NCBI GenBank assembly: GCA_035652815.1
Contig: DASRDB010000006.1
Coordinates: 124,001 to 188,000, forward strand
Direction: 5' to 3'
DNA length: 64,000 nt
From: DASRDB01 sp035652815
GTDB lineage: Bacteria; Chloroflexota; Ktedonobacteria; Ktedonobacterales; Ktedonobacteraceae
A program made the position numbers and the translations under genes. Below, in pieces: positions 15,405-25,053 of this stretch. The notes beneath the pieces were generated by a model, which was given only the letters and a program-made list of their open reading frames with translations, ran no database searches and was not told the DNA's origin. Each line of letters starts with the position of its first letter. Position 1 is the stretch's first letter.

Positions 15405-17744
15405 ATGTCTACTCGTTCCTGTGAAGCCTGCGGTACCGCTAACCAGCCTCAAGCCGTTTTCTGTATGACCTGTGGCTCTCCCCTTGATGCGACTGTATCC
15501 ACTTCTTCGACTAGCGTGACCGGCCTGCTGACCACCGGACAGCTTCTCGATGGCCGCTACCGCATTCTCACGCAGGTTGGCCGGGGTGGATTTGCTGCTG
15601 TCTATAAGGCAGAGGATATGCAACTTCGTCGTCAGGTCGCCGTCAAAGAAATGAGCCAGAGCGGTCTTAGCCCGAAGGAACGAGGCCAGGCCATTGAAGA
15701 CTTCAAGCGCGAGGCGCGTATGCTTGCCAATCTTATGCATCCCCACCTGTCGCATATCTATGACCACTTCAGCCAGGGTGGACACTGGTATCTCGTTATG
15801 GACTTCATTGAGGGCGAAACGCTCGAAGACTACGTGCTTCGCCAACCCGATCATCGCCTTTCGCTCAAAGAAACGCTTGCCATTGGCCTTGAACTCTGCT
15901 CCGTCCTCGATTACCTGCACCATTGCCAGCCGCCGATCATTTTCCGCGATCTCAAACCCGCCAATATTATGTGTACTCCTGCTAAACAGGTCTATCTCAT
16001 CGATTTTGGCATTGCGCGCCATTTCAAGCCAGGGCAAATCAAAGATACTGTGCCATTCGGCTCTCCTGGATACGCCGCGCCAGAGCAATATGGCAAAGCT
16101 CAGACCACCCCACGCAGCGACATTTACAGCCTGGGTGTACTGCTCCATTACCTGCTCTCAGGCGAAGACCCCTCAGAGAGACCCTTTTTCCTCTCCCCAC
16201 TACGCATCTACGGTTCGCGGGAACTAACGAACCTCGAAGACCTGCTCCACCATATGACCCGGCTAGACCCGGAGAACCGCCCCGCGAACATAGCCGAGGT
16301 GCAGGCGCGTTTACAGATCCTTGCTACCCGCCGTCCAGAGAAGCGCATTTTCACAGTGCCTGATACGCAAACCGACGCACCCGAACGGGTACGCGAACGC
16401 TATTCTTCTGGACAGGAATTGCTGCCTCCTGAAACCTCCTCTCCTCGCCGAGAGCGGATATTAGAGAAGCCCGAGAATCCTTCACGCCGCAAAGTGCTTA
16501 TCGGCGGTCTGCTAACAGGCGCAGCAGTCACCGCTGGCGTCGGAACATTCCTCGCGCTGCATTCGACCTCTCATAACTTCACCGTTGTTCCTGCCAGGAA
16601 AGCGCAGCCGCCTTCATCCGTAGCGGGCAGCTCTTTCCCCGATGTTATGTTTGGCTTTGACGCACAACATACTGGCTTCAATACTCATGAACACACTCTG
16701 AATGTTACCAATGTCTCCCGCCTATCGGAATGGTGGTCTCCACAGCAGCTTGGGGCGGACTTTTTCTTCTCCCCTATTATAAGCGGCAATACGATTTATG
16801 TCGGCTCGTACAAAGGCCCGGTATACGCATTCGATGCTGGAAGTGGGAAACTGCGCTGGGTTTCAGAGGAATATAGAACTACAAACACGGGCGGGAATTC
16901 CACGCCTGCGGTAGTTAATGGCGTTGTCTATATTTGCTTGCAACAGGAGGGTGTCTATGCCCTTGATGCAACTACAGGGCATAGACGCTGGTTTTCTCCT
17001 ACTACCGACACTCTTGGTAGCTCACTCGTTGTAGCGAATGGGCTCGTCTATATCACAGGCTATACCCATATCTACGCCTTTGACGCGACCACTGGCAATT
17101 TACGCTGGACGTCCTCTTCCACCGGCACATCTTTCTCTGCTTCCCCGGTGGTGGCAAATGGACTGGTTTATGTCTGCGTAAACCGTAACACCCCTGGTAC
17201 TGGACAGATTGCCGCCTTTGATGCCATGAGCGGGAAACTGCGCTGGTTATCCGAACCAATTTCAGGTGGTGTTGATCTTAATGCCTCTCCGACGGTAGCA
17301 AACGGCATGGTCTACATCGGCGCTCCAGGAGGGCTTGCTGCTTTTGACGCGCAGAAAGGCTTTCTCCGTTGGCGAACCTCGCCTGCCAAAGACTTCACAA
17401 GCGGCTCCACTGCGGTAGTGGCGAATGACCTTGTCTATCTATCCATAGACCCTGTTTATGCCTTTGATGCCCTGACCGGAAAAATTCGTTGGATATCAAA
17501 TACTTCTGGTTCCTACAATGGCAACACGCCGCAGATTGCCAACGGCGTACTCTATGTCAGCGGCGTTTCAACGAGCCAGACCTGGATGTACGCCATTGAC
17601 GCCACCACTGGCCGCCTGCTCTGGACTTCTCCTGTCATGAGCGGCCAATCCTTTAACACCCCGGCAGTCTCAAATGGCAAGTTGTACTATGTGCATGCAG
17701 AGTATGTCAACCACCAGATGTATGCCTATCACCTGCCGGATTAA
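15405..17744 (+). CDS. Zinc-ribbon Ser/Thr protein kinase with PQQ-type beta-propeller sensor
   Basis: A 779-residue membrane kinase. Residues 6-26 are a zinc ribbon (CEACGTANQ, FCMTCGSPL). The kinase domain spans about 47-310, with Lys81 in VAVKEM, a catalytic loop IIFRDLKPANIM (Asp182; His of HRD is Phe) and DFG at 200-202. The activation segment ends GYAAPEQYG. After a basic linker, RRKVLIGGLLTGAAVTAGVG forms one transmembrane segment. The outer part (about 405-779) has seven or so PQQ-type repeats (YAFDAxTGxLRW), a beta-propeller. It should sense an external signal and phosphorylate cytoplasmic proteins. It ends overlapping the convergent gene by four bases. Confidence 0.9.
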   Translation: MSTRSCEACGTANQPQAVFCMTCGSPLDATVSTSSTSVTGLLTTGQLLDGRYRILTQVGRGGFAAVYKAEDMQLRRQVAVKEMSQSGLSPKERGQAIEDFKREARMLANLMHPHLSHIYDHFSQGGHWYLVMDFIEGETLEDYVLRQPDHRLSLKETLAIGLELCSVLDYLHHCQPPIIFRDLKPANIMCTPAKQVYLIDFGIARHFKPGQIKDTVPFGSPGYAAPEQYGKAQTTPRSDIYSLGVLLHYLLSGEDPSERPFFLSPLRIYGSRELTNLEDLLHHMTRLDPENRPANIAEVQARLQILATRRPEKRIFTVPDTQTDAPERVRERYSSGQELLPPETSSPRRERILEKPENPSRRKVLIGGLLTGAAVTAGVGTFLALHSTSHNFTVVPARKAQPPSSVAGSSFPDVMFGFDAQHTGFNTHEHTLNVTNVSRLSEWWSPQQLGADFFFSPIISGNTIYVGSYKGPVYAFDAGSGKLRWVSEEYRTTNTGGNSTPAVVNGVVYICLQQEGVYALDATTGHRRWFSPTTDTLGSSLVVANGLVYITGYTHIYAFDATTGNLRWTSSSTGTSFSASPVVANGLVYVCVNRNTPGTGQIAAFDAMSGKLRWLSEPISGGVDLNASPTVANGMVYIGAPGGLAAFDAQKGFLRWRTSPAKDFTSGSTAVVANDLVYLSIDPVYAFDALTGKIRWISNTSGSYNGNTPQIANGVLYVSGVSTSQTWMYAIDATTGRLLWTSPVMSGQSFNTPAVSNGKLYYVHAEYVNHQMYAYHLPD

Positions 17745-18952
17745 ATAACCTTTTCTCCCTCGGCGCGCACTTTCAACATACTGGAAAATGACACCTTGAG
17801 CGTGCTGAGCGAGAGCAGGCCCATTGCGCACATTAACACACCCGACCAGGAATGGAAGAACAGCACCATTGCCGTAACGCTGTCTGCCGGAATGTGCAGC
17901 AGCCCTGTGAAGATGAGCAACCCCACCACTTCATTGCTGCCTACCTGTCCAGGCGGATTGGGAAGAATATAGAAGAGATTGAAGAGCATATAGCCAAAGA
18001 TGGCCTCGCCAACGGTAATTGGGTAGCCAATCGCCCAGAACGCGAAAAAGTTGTACAGCCCATCGCACGTGACCGCGATCGCGGTCAGCAATAGCGCCGA
18101 AAAAAGGATGCGCGGATCGCGAGCGCTCAATAACATGGCGTCCACAAAATTCGTAACGAGGCTTTCGATTTTGCCGCCAATGCCGCCTGGAAATATGGCT
18201 GTAACTTTATGCAACAGACTGTGCGCCATACTTCGTTTCCAGGCCGCGAGGCAGATGAAAAAGATCAGACCAATCAAACAGGCGCTTGCCAGCCACAACA
18301 CGTACCAGAACCTGCTGTCCAACTGCACGCCGAGCAGAGGCACAATCGTTAGCAAAAAGAGCGCAGGCAGGAGATCAAAGGCCTTGTCCATCGTAATGGT
18401 AGGCAGCGATTGCGAGATAGGCAAACCGCGAGAACGTTTGAGAATCAAGCTTTTTGCCAGTTCGCCTGCGCGTATCGGCAGCAGGAAATTCAAGAAGACG
18501 CCGATCAGAAACAGCCGGATAACCGTGAACGTCCGAACTTTCTGTACCGGATTCAAGAACAGCTTCCAGCGTAGAGCGCGAAAGGTGAAGGCCAGAACGA
18601 ATACAGTACTCGCCAGCAGCGTCATCACCATTCCTCGCGCCGTTCTCACCTGCTGCGTAATAATCCGAAGCGTTGCCGGTAAATCAACGAGCCGGAAGAC
18701 GAGCAACAGAAAACCAACGCCAACCAGCAGTCCCAGTATCCCCTTTACCCAGGGCCAGTAACTCTTTTTGCTGCTGCTGATCGCCTTGATCGCCACCGGT
18801 GTCTCCAGTAGCTGCGGCATCGGCGCTGTCTGCCGCTCTGAACGCCAATCCTCTTGTCGATGACGCTCATCAAACGATATGCGTATCAATCTCGTCCGTC
18901 TCAGGGAACCATGCGGCGTGCGTTCTTGAACGCGGAAGTTTGATGAAAACAT
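17741..18952 (-). CDS. Lysylphosphatidylglycerol synthase transmembrane/UPF0104 flippase-like protein
   Basis: A 403-residue protein with about eight transmembrane helices and the family stretch LPIRAGELAKSLILKRSRG plus GEAIFGYMLFNLFYILPNPP. The family includes the flippase part of MprF and glycolipid-linked transport proteins. The soluble synthase domain is absent, so lipid or polyprenyl-linked sugar movement is the more likely role. The polar N-terminus (about 44 residues) is unusual; Met45 at 18820 is an alternative start. Its stop shares bases with the stop of the convergent kinase gene. Confidence 0.8.
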   Translation of the reverse strand: MFSSNFRVQERTPHGSLRRTRLIRISFDERHRQEDWRSERQTAPMPQLLETPVAIKAISSSKKSYWPWVKGILGLLVGVGFLLLVFRLVDLPATLRIITQQVRTARGMVMTLLASTVFVLAFTFRALRWKLFLNPVQKVRTFTVIRLFLIGVFLNFLLPIRAGELAKSLILKRSRGLPISQSLPTITMDKAFDLLPALFLLTIVPLLGVQLDSRFWYVLWLASACLIGLIFFICLAAWKRSMAHSLLHKVTAIFPGGIGGKIESLVTNFVDAMLLSARDPRILFSALLLTAIAVTCDGLYNFFAFWAIGYPITVGEAIFGYMLFNLFYILPNPPGQVGSNEVVGLLIFTGLLHIPADSVTAMVLFFHSWSGVLMCAMGLLSLSTLKVSFSSMLKVRAEGEKVI

Positions 18953-19154
18953 TCAATACCCCAGAATCGTTAATAGAACTATCGCTATTGTACAAGAAGT
19001 CAGACGTCTGTAAGCTGGTGAGCCTGCTAAAACTACCGGAATGTACTACTACTATTTATAGTTCTTAATCTTGTTTTAATACTTATAGTTGTGCTTACTC
19101 GAGATTATTGTAAAGATAGGTTGCTGTACTTCCCGCTCAGCTTTTCGCCGGTCA

Positions 19155-19163
19155 TGATATAAT
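19155..19163 (+). promoter_or_regulatory. Extended -10 promoter for the monooxygenase gene
   Basis: TGATATAAT, an extended -10 with a perfect TATAAT at 19158-19163, 38 bases before the start codon. No good -35 box is seen, as expected for this class. Confidence 0.55.
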
Positions 19164-19201
19164 GCAGGAACGAACATAGAGAGTTTCAGCAGGTTTGTTA
19201 T

Positions 19202-20749
19202 ATGTCACAACCACCTCCCTACTTCTCCATTGTCATAGTTGGCGCTGGCCCTACTGGCCTTGCGGCAGCGAACTTGCTCGGCCTCTATGGCATCGATGTG
19301 CTGGTCCTTGAACGCAATTCGGGGTTGAGCGAATTCCCAAAGGCCATCTCCATCGATGACGAGGGCCTGCGTGTCTGCCAGGCGATGGGGCTGCATCACC
19401 CCATCGTTGAAAATTTGCTGCTCAATGTTGAAGCCCACTATATATCCGGTAATCGCCTTTTTGCGAAGGCGGCTCCCACCAGCAGGCGCAACGGCTTTCC
19501 TCTCATCTCCACCTTTTACCAGCCCGAACTCGAAGCCACCTTGCTACATGGTTTGCATCGTTTCCCGCATGTCTCCATGCAGTTCCAGCACACGGTCGAA
19601 ACCCTTGAACAGACAGAGGAAAGCGTCATTATCTCAGTGAGAACGTCTGAAGGGGCTTTGAAACGGTTTGAATGTGCCTGCTTGCTGGCCTGCGATGGCG
19701 GCAAAAGCGCCATCCGTCACGCCCTGAACATCCCTCTACGCGGCTCAACCTTTAGCGAAAAGTGGCTGGTGATTGATACGGTGCATGATCCCGACCCGAC
19801 GCCTGTTGTCAAATTCTTCTGCAATCCCGAGCGTCCCGCCGTCACCGTTCCAGCACCGCATGATGCCCGGCGCTGGGAATTCATGCTCCTTCCTGGGGAG
19901 AGCGAGGAAGACCTTACACAGCCGGAACGCATTTGTTCGCTTGTCCGGCAGCATGGCGGCCCGTCAGACCCGCAAATCCAGCGCGCCGCAATCTATACCT
20001 TTTATGCCGCTCTTGCCCCCACCTTCTCCCGGGGCCGCGTCTTTCTCCTCGGCGACTCCGCTCATCTCATGCCCCCATTCGGCGGCCAGGGCATGAACTG
20101 CGGACTGCGCGATGCCCATAACCTGTCCTGGAAACTCGCGCTTGTCCTGCAGGGAAACGCTTCACCTGCCCTGCTCGATACCTACACGCTCGAACGCCGC
20201 GCGCATACCGGCGAACTGATTCGCCTTTCCACTTTTCTGGGAAACGTCGTTATGCCAACCTCGAAGGCCCGCGCCCGGCTGCGCGACGGCGCTTTTCGCG
20301 GCATCCAGACGCTGCCCATCGTTCGTGAATATCTCACAGAAGCCCGTATCAAGCCGCCGCCGCACTACAGGCAAGGCTTTTTTCACTTCAACAGCACGAA
20401 GGAAAGCAGGAAGCTTTCTGGCCTCATGCTTCCCCAACCCGAAATCACCACCTCGACAGGTCGCCACGTCCTGCTCGATGAAATACTCGGCCCCGGCTTC
20501 GCCCTCTTACGCCTGCACAACGCTCCTGAAGCTGCCTTTGCGAACCTGCGCTCTCCACTCTGGAAACGCCTGGGTGTTCGTTTCGTCGCCATTCAAGAAC
20601 GCTCACTTAACACGCAACTCTTTCCATCGCTTTCCCCCGATCTTTTCGTGCTTGTACGCCCTGATCGCTATATCTACGGCGTCTTCAGAGAGGGACAGGA
20701 AGAGGAATTTGTGGCTCGTTTGGAAGAATCTTTGTCTCGTTCAAAATGA
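19202..20749 (+). CDS. FAD-dependent aromatic monooxygenase (MhpA/PheA/TetX-type)
   Basis: A 515-residue flavoprotein monooxygenase. The FAD fold opens with IVIVGAGPTGLAAANLLG (GxGxxG). The second FAD motif is FLLGDSAHLMPPFGGQGMNC near residue 285, and RDAHNLSWKLALVLQG follows. It closely resembles 3-(3-hydroxyphenyl)propionate hydroxylases and rifampicin/polyketide hydroxylases, which use NAD(P)H and oxygen to hydroxylate an aromatic ring. No ring-cleavage dioxygenase or other catabolic gene is adjacent, so tailoring or detoxification is as likely as degradation. Confidence 0.87.
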   Translation: MSQPPPYFSIVIVGAGPTGLAAANLLGLYGIDVLVLERNSGLSEFPKAISIDDEGLRVCQAMGLHHPIVENLLLNVEAHYISGNRLFAKAAPTSRRNGFPLISTFYQPELEATLLHGLHRFPHVSMQFQHTVETLEQTEESVIISVRTSEGALKRFECACLLACDGGKSAIRHALNIPLRGSTFSEKWLVIDTVHDPDPTPVVKFFCNPERPAVTVPAPHDARRWEFMLLPGESEEDLTQPERICSLVRQHGGPSDPQIQRAAIYTFYAALAPTFSRGRVFLLGDSAHLMPPFGGQGMNCGLRDAHNLSWKLALVLQGNASPALLDTYTLERRAHTGELIRLSTFLGNVVMPTSKARARLRDGAFRGIQTLPIVREYLTEARIKPPPHYRQGFFHFNSTKESRKLSGLMLPQPEITTSTGRHVLLDEILGPGFALLRLHNAPEAAFANLRSPLWKRLGVRFVAIQERSLNTQLFPSLSPDLFVLVRPDRYIYGVFREGQEEEFVARLEESLSRSK

Positions 20750-20758
20750 CGCGCCCCT

Positions 20759-20844
20759 TGTCATCCTGAGCGCAGCGAAGGATCTCCGTTCCCCGACGAT
20801 TCGTGTGTCGGCACCAGAGATCCTTCGCTGCGCTCAGGATGACA
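20759..20844. repeat. Family B palindromic repeat, copy 4
   Basis: TGTCATCCTGAGCGCAGCG and complement with perfectly paired arms. It lies between the convergent monooxygenase and MFS genes and probably terminates both. Confidence 0.88.
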
Positions 20845-20891
20845 GGCCAGGTTCTCTTCTTTAACAAGGCGACTTGGATCACCCTCTTTAA

Positions 20892-22463
20892 TCAGACCTC
20901 GACAAGCTCTTTCTCAACTACCTCATCGCTCTCTTCAACCACCGCATCGTCTGGCGAATTTGCGCCGAAGGGCACATCCTTGAGGAAGAATGTGGCAATC
21001 AGCGCGATCACCGCGAAGATCAGCACCGCCACGAAGCCATGCTGAAGCGCAGTAGCCAGCAACTCTTTTCCACTCTCGTTAGTCGGCAGGTGCTGCGCGA
21101 AGGAACCGCTGCTATTTACCACCGTTCCCACAATCGCGATGCCCAGCGTGGCTCCCATCTGGCCCAGGTAGCGCGTAGCAGCCGTACTCACGCCCATCTG
21201 GCTTGCAGGCAACGCATTCTGAGCCGCCAGCGTTGGCACGATGAAGAAGACGCCTGTGCCTAAGCCAACCACGATCATAAACAGTACGGCTTGCAATAAA
21301 CTCGTCTGCGGCGTCATGAGCGCAACGAAGAAAGTTCCTGCGACCATCAAAGCCGCCCCTGCTATCGCAATGAAGCGATAGCGTTTAAAAGCTCCAATCA
21401 ACGGCCCGGCCAGCGTGGCGCTTGCCACCATGCTCAACGAAAGAGGAGTCATTACCAGACCAGAAATTGTTGGCGAGACCGCCAGTACGCCCTGCAAAAA
21501 GAGCGGCATATAGAGCGTGAAGCCCAGCACTAGCATCATTTGCAAAAGCGCCAGCAACGAGGATACCGTAAACACCGAGTTGCGGAACAGGTTAAGCGGC
21601 AAAATTGGCTCCGCAACCCTGCGCTCAACCACAAAGAACAGCGCGAACAAGATGACGCCAGATGTCAGCAAGCCCAACACTTGCGGAGATGTCCAGCCAG
21701 TCCCCTGCGCGCTCCCCAGGCTCAATCCAAGCAACAGGCAGATGCTCGCCGCCGCCGAGAGGATAGCTCCCAGAAAATCGACCTGTCGCAGCGCGGCCCA
21801 ACCTTTTAAGCTGCTGGAACGAACCGAAACATTGGTCGGCAGAAAGATCAGCAGCGCGATCAATGCGATCAGACCCAACGGCAAATTGATATAAAACACC
21901 CAGCGCCAGCGTGTGGCATCTGTGACCAGACTTCCCAATAATGGGCCATGCTCGGCCAGCCATCCGCCAATAGTCGGGCCGGTCAGACTGGAAACCCCAT
22001 ACACGATTCCGAACAGGCTCATCCACTTTGCGCGCGTAGCAGGCTCAAAGAGATCTCCAATGATGGTGCCCACCAGCGCCATACCCATGCCTGCTCCCAC
22101 ACCTTGCAGCGCCCGGAATATAATCAACTGGTCGATGGTCTGCGAGGCTCCAGCAAGCAGCGAACCCAGCAGAAAGATGCCCGTACCGATCAGCACAAAC
22201 CATTTACGCCCAAACTGGTCAGAAAGCTTCCCCACCACCGGAATCATGGTCAACGAAGCCAGTACATACGCCGTTACCACCCACGTATACTCCCCCAGCC
22301 CATGTAACGAGGCAATAATGCGCGGCATCGCCGTCCCAACAATTGCCTGATCCAGCGCTTCCAGAAACAGCGAAAGCATCAATGCAACCATCACACTTGC
22401 CAGCGCAAACCCCCGCAGATGTGCCTTATCAGAATGTGTCGCGGGAATAGATGTTGCGTTCAT
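20892..22463 (-). CDS. DHA2-family MFS exporter (EmrB/QacA type, 14 TM)
   Basis: A 523-residue membrane protein with about 14 transmembrane segments. Hallmarks are LFLEALDQAIVGTAMPRI in helix 1, GKLSDQFGRKWFV (motif A) and a motif-C-like GVSSLTGPTIGGWL in helix 5. The acidic C-terminal tail is cytoplasmic. Proteins of this group export drugs, dyes or antibiotics using proton movement. The ATG at 22463 has AGAGGAA eight bases upstream; a longer frame begins with TTG. Convergence with the monooxygenase could indicate a drug-handling island, but this is inference. Confidence 0.88.
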   Translation of the reverse strand: MNATSIPATHSDKAHLRGFALASVMVALMLSLFLEALDQAIVGTAMPRIIASLHGLGEYTWVVTAYVLASLTMIPVVGKLSDQFGRKWFVLIGTGIFLLGSLLAGASQTIDQLIIFRALQGVGAGMGMALVGTIIGDLFEPATRAKWMSLFGIVYGVSSLTGPTIGGWLAEHGPLLGSLVTDATRWRWVFYINLPLGLIALIALLIFLPTNVSVRSSSLKGWAALRQVDFLGAILSAAASICLLLGLSLGSAQGTGWTSPQVLGLLTSGVILFALFFVVERRVAEPILPLNLFRNSVFTVSSLLALLQMMLVLGFTLYMPLFLQGVLAVSPTISGLVMTPLSLSMVASATLAGPLIGAFKRYRFIAIAGAALMVAGTFFVALMTPQTSLLQAVLFMIVVGLGTGVFFIVPTLAAQNALPASQMGVSTAATRYLGQMGATLGIAIVGTVVNSSGSFAQHLPTNESGKELLATALQHGFVAVLIFAVIALIATFFLKDVPFGANSPDDAVVEESDEVVEKELVEV

Positions 22464-22589
22464 CCAGAAATTCCTCTTTCTATTCGCTTGACGTCTTTCA
22501 TATTTCAAGTATACATTTGAACGAGGACAGAATGCGCCCTCGTTTTTATGAATTTTATTGAAGATTATGGAAATAGATCATGTTCTAAT

Positions 22590-22724
22590 GTAGGGCCGCA
22601 CTGATGAATTTTTACAACTAAAAAGAGGATATCCGGCCCTGTCATCCTGAGCGCAGCGAAGGATCTCCAGCCTCACCACCCGAATCGCTCGGCCAGGAGA
22701 TCCTTCGCTGCGCTCAGGATGACA
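22590..22724. repeat. Joint family C/B element; family B copy 5 at 22640-22724
   Basis: A family C left end (GTAGGG, degraded) leads through GATGAATTTTTACAA and AAAGAGGATATCC into an intact family B hairpin. The same order and junction occur at 54147-54283. The right family C arm is missing here. Confidence 0.7.
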
Positions 22725-22784
22725 TGCCTTGGATAGACCCTCTTTATTTCTCAAAAATCATCAGCGCAAATCCTTTATACTATC

Positions 22785-24032
22785 CTAAACAAGGTTGGGA
22801 TGTTTTTTATGCCATGAGGTCGCCTGCTGGAAAGCATAAGCTGCATTCAACACAACGCCTTCACCCCAGCGCGGCCCCACAATTTGCAAACCCAATGGCA
22901 ATCCCTTGTCGCTAAAGCCGCAGGGTATGCTGATTGCCGGAAAGCCATAATAATTAGCAAAGAAGGTATTATCTGCGGCAACTGCCTGATCTCCCCCTAT
23001 CCTGGCCTCTTCAATAGTCGGGGTCACATCGGTCGTCGTTGGCAAAATCAACACATCGACATCCCGGAACAACACTTGCGAGATGCTTTGACGGTCTTGC
23101 TCTATCCTTTGGAGATCAGTGGAGGGAAATTCGAGAGGGGCATCTATCTCTTGCGTACTGTAACCCAAATTGTAGAACGTCTCTAGCGCCTGCGAAAAAG
23201 CCTTTCGCACTTCATCGCTTGCCTTAAAATTTCGCGCAACGCCAATCCGCAGCTTCTGGTTTGCGCTCAATGCCTGCCGGTAATCGCTTTTCACCCGGAT
23301 CTCGCTCGCTTCAGGTGTGGCGAGCGCATTCAGTAGAATGGCCGCATCTTCAACTGCGCGGCACATAAAGGTAGGATGAGAATGCAGCAGGATAAAATCA
23401 TCCGCCTGCTCTCCTTCAAGAATGCCCTTCGGGCTGAGCAAGCCATACGTTCCCTTAAACCCCACCACGCCACAGATCGCGGCTGGCAATCTACACGATC
23501 CAACGGCATCCGTATCAATAGTCGCATAACATAGCCCAGCTGCGACCGCAGCCGCCGAGCCGCCCGATGAGCCGCCCGCCACGTATCCAGTATTCCAGGG
23601 ATTATGCACCGCCCCAAAATGGCTCGTAACCGACGTCGTACCCATCCCCAATTCGTGCATATTCAGCTTCCCCACCATAATTGCCCCGGCCTCTTTCAAG
23701 CGCGTCACCAATTCAGCATCCTTTGTCGGCACGCGATTTTCAAAAGGCGCAAAGCCCGCCGTCGTTCTAATCGCCGCCGTATCAAAAAAGTCCTTTACCG
23801 CAACGGGGATACCATGCAGCGGCCCTTTCCACTTGCCAGCCTGTATTTCTTGCTCAGCATTTGCCGCGTCCTGCAATGCCTGCTCGGCTGTCACTGTGAT
23901 AAATGCATTCAGTTGTGGCTGAAGCTTTTCAATTCTTTCTAAACAACCCTTCGTCAATTCCAGAGGCGAGATCTGCTTCTGCCGTATCAACTCACTGACT
24001 TCGCTGATGCTTGCATAGCTGTAGTTCGTCAT
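22785..24032 (-). CDS. Amidase-signature family hydrolase
   Basis: A 415-residue protein of the amidase-signature family (GatA, fatty-acid-amide and nicotinamidase-like). The Ser-cisSer-Lys set is present: Lys in VAVKDFFDTA, the glycine-serine run VAGGSSGGSAAAVAAGL, and the nucleophile segment VGSCRLPAAICG. It is shorter than the usual 450-500 residues, mainly in the middle. The nearby genes do not encode GatB or GatC, so it is a stand-alone amidase of unknown substrate rather than tRNA amidotransferase. Confidence 0.85.
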   Translation of the reverse strand: MTNYSYASISEVSELIRQKQISPLELTKGCLERIEKLQPQLNAFITVTAEQALQDAANAEQEIQAGKWKGPLHGIPVAVKDFFDTAAIRTTAGFAPFENRVPTKDAELVTRLKEAGAIMVGKLNMHELGMGTTSVTSHFGAVHNPWNTGYVAGGSSGGSAAAVAAGLCYATIDTDAVGSCRLPAAICGVVGFKGTYGLLSPKGILEGEQADDFILLHSHPTFMCRAVEDAAILLNALATPEASEIRVKSDYRQALSANQKLRIGVARNFKASDEVRKAFSQALETFYNLGYSTQEIDAPLEFPSTDLQRIEQDRQSISQVLFRDVDVLILPTTTDVTPTIEEARIGGDQAVAADNTFFANYYGFPAISIPCGFSDKGLPLGLQIVGPRWGEGVVLNAAYAFQQATSWHKKHPNLV

Positions 24033-24281
24033 GCTGATGCGCTCCTTTCTGATAGTGCAGCCATTATAGCGGTCGCGGTCAGGAAAAACTTCTTATAGAT
24101 TGCGCATTCATGCCTTTGTTCCGCTTGTATCTTTCCCTCTCAAAAGGTATACTGTGAAAGTACGTAAACGCATGTAAACGTTTGCTATCTCTTTATCTCC
24201 GTCAACGAAAATATGTTTTTCATCTGAACCCATACTCTGTCAGCAAACGCGCATTGTTTATAGTAAGCAGGGGAGAGCGCA

Positions 24282-24656
24282 TTGCGCATGGATGAATACC
24301 TGACCAATGCCGTGAAATATTCCCCTGACGCCACGACCGTCATTGTCACCATTTCATGCACGCGGCAAGAGGTGACGCTTTGCGTGCGGGATTTTGGCAT
24401 CGGCATTGCCAAAGAAAGGCTGCCACATGTCTTTGAGCGTTTTTTCCGCGAAACGGGTACGCATGAAGAGACTTTCCCAGGGCTTGGGCTGGGACTCTAT
24501 GTATCCGCCGAAATTATCCGGCGACAGGGAGGCAACATCTGGGCCGAAAGCGAAAAAGGTTCTGGCTCGACCTTTTGTTTCAGCCTGCCTTTACAACGCG
24601 CCAGCGCCACTCGTTCCGGTGAACGCTTGACCGGGGAGAGGCAACCCCATGAATAG
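24282..24656 (+). CDS. Histidine-kinase ATPase domain alone (no dimerisation or phosphoacceptor domain)
   Basis: A 124-residue protein holding only a HATPase_c fold. All nucleotide boxes are intact: N box LTNAVKYSP, G1 RDFGIGIA, F box FERFFR and G2 GLGLGLYVS. An in-frame stop at 24264 closes off any upstream domain. A TTG at 24282 has AGGGGA seven bases upstream; the ATG at 24288 is the alternative. It overlaps the receiver gene by 8 bases. It may be the 3' remnant of a decayed kinase, or a working subunit acting on the phosphoacceptor protein encoded two genes downstream. Confidence 0.7.
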   Translation: MRMDEYLTNAVKYSPDATTVIVTISCTRQEVTLCVRDFGIGIAKERLPHVFERFFRETGTHEETFPGLGLGLYVSAEIIRRQGGNIWAESEKGSGSTFCFSLPLQRASATRSGERLTGERQPHE

Positions 24657-25014
24657 TAGCAGCGAGGTACTCATCGTGGACGACGACCCGGCTATTGTCG
24701 AAGCCCTTTCTCTAATGCTTGAGGATGCAGGCTACGCTGTGCGCACCTTGCGCGAGGGAGAAACATTCGAGGCACTTCAGGAAAACGTCCCTGGAGTTCT
24801 GCTCTTAGACATCTGGTTGTCAGGTAGGGATGGAAGCGCTATTTGCAGCTATCTGAAAAGCCAGCCTGCCACGCGGCATCTTCCCATTATTCTTATCTCC
24901 GCCAACAACAATATTGTTCGTATCGCCGCAGATGTCGGGGCCGACGACTATCTCGCCAAACCATTTAGTATGAAAGAAGTCGTCGCGAAAGTTGGGAAAT
25001 ATCTTTCGAGGTAA
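24649..25014 (+). CDS. Single-domain response regulator
   Basis: A 121-residue receiver domain without an output domain. The acidic pocket DDDP is near the N-terminus, the phosphoacceptor is Asp54 in LLLDIWLSG, and the switch Lys lies in YLAKPFS. It starts inside the end of the ATPase-only gene, which suggests translational coupling. It would pass phosphate onward or act through protein contact. The GAF histidine-kinase gene follows 39 bases later. Confidence 0.88.
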   Translation: MNSSSEVLIVDDDPAIVEALSLMLEDAGYAVRTLREGETFEALQENVPGVLLLDIWLSGRDGSAICSYLKSQPATRHLPIILISANNNIVRIAADVGADDYLAKPFSMKEVVAKVGKYLSR

Positions 25015-25053
25015 CTACATACGTGTTTTAAGGGACAGAAAAGGACAGCCATC

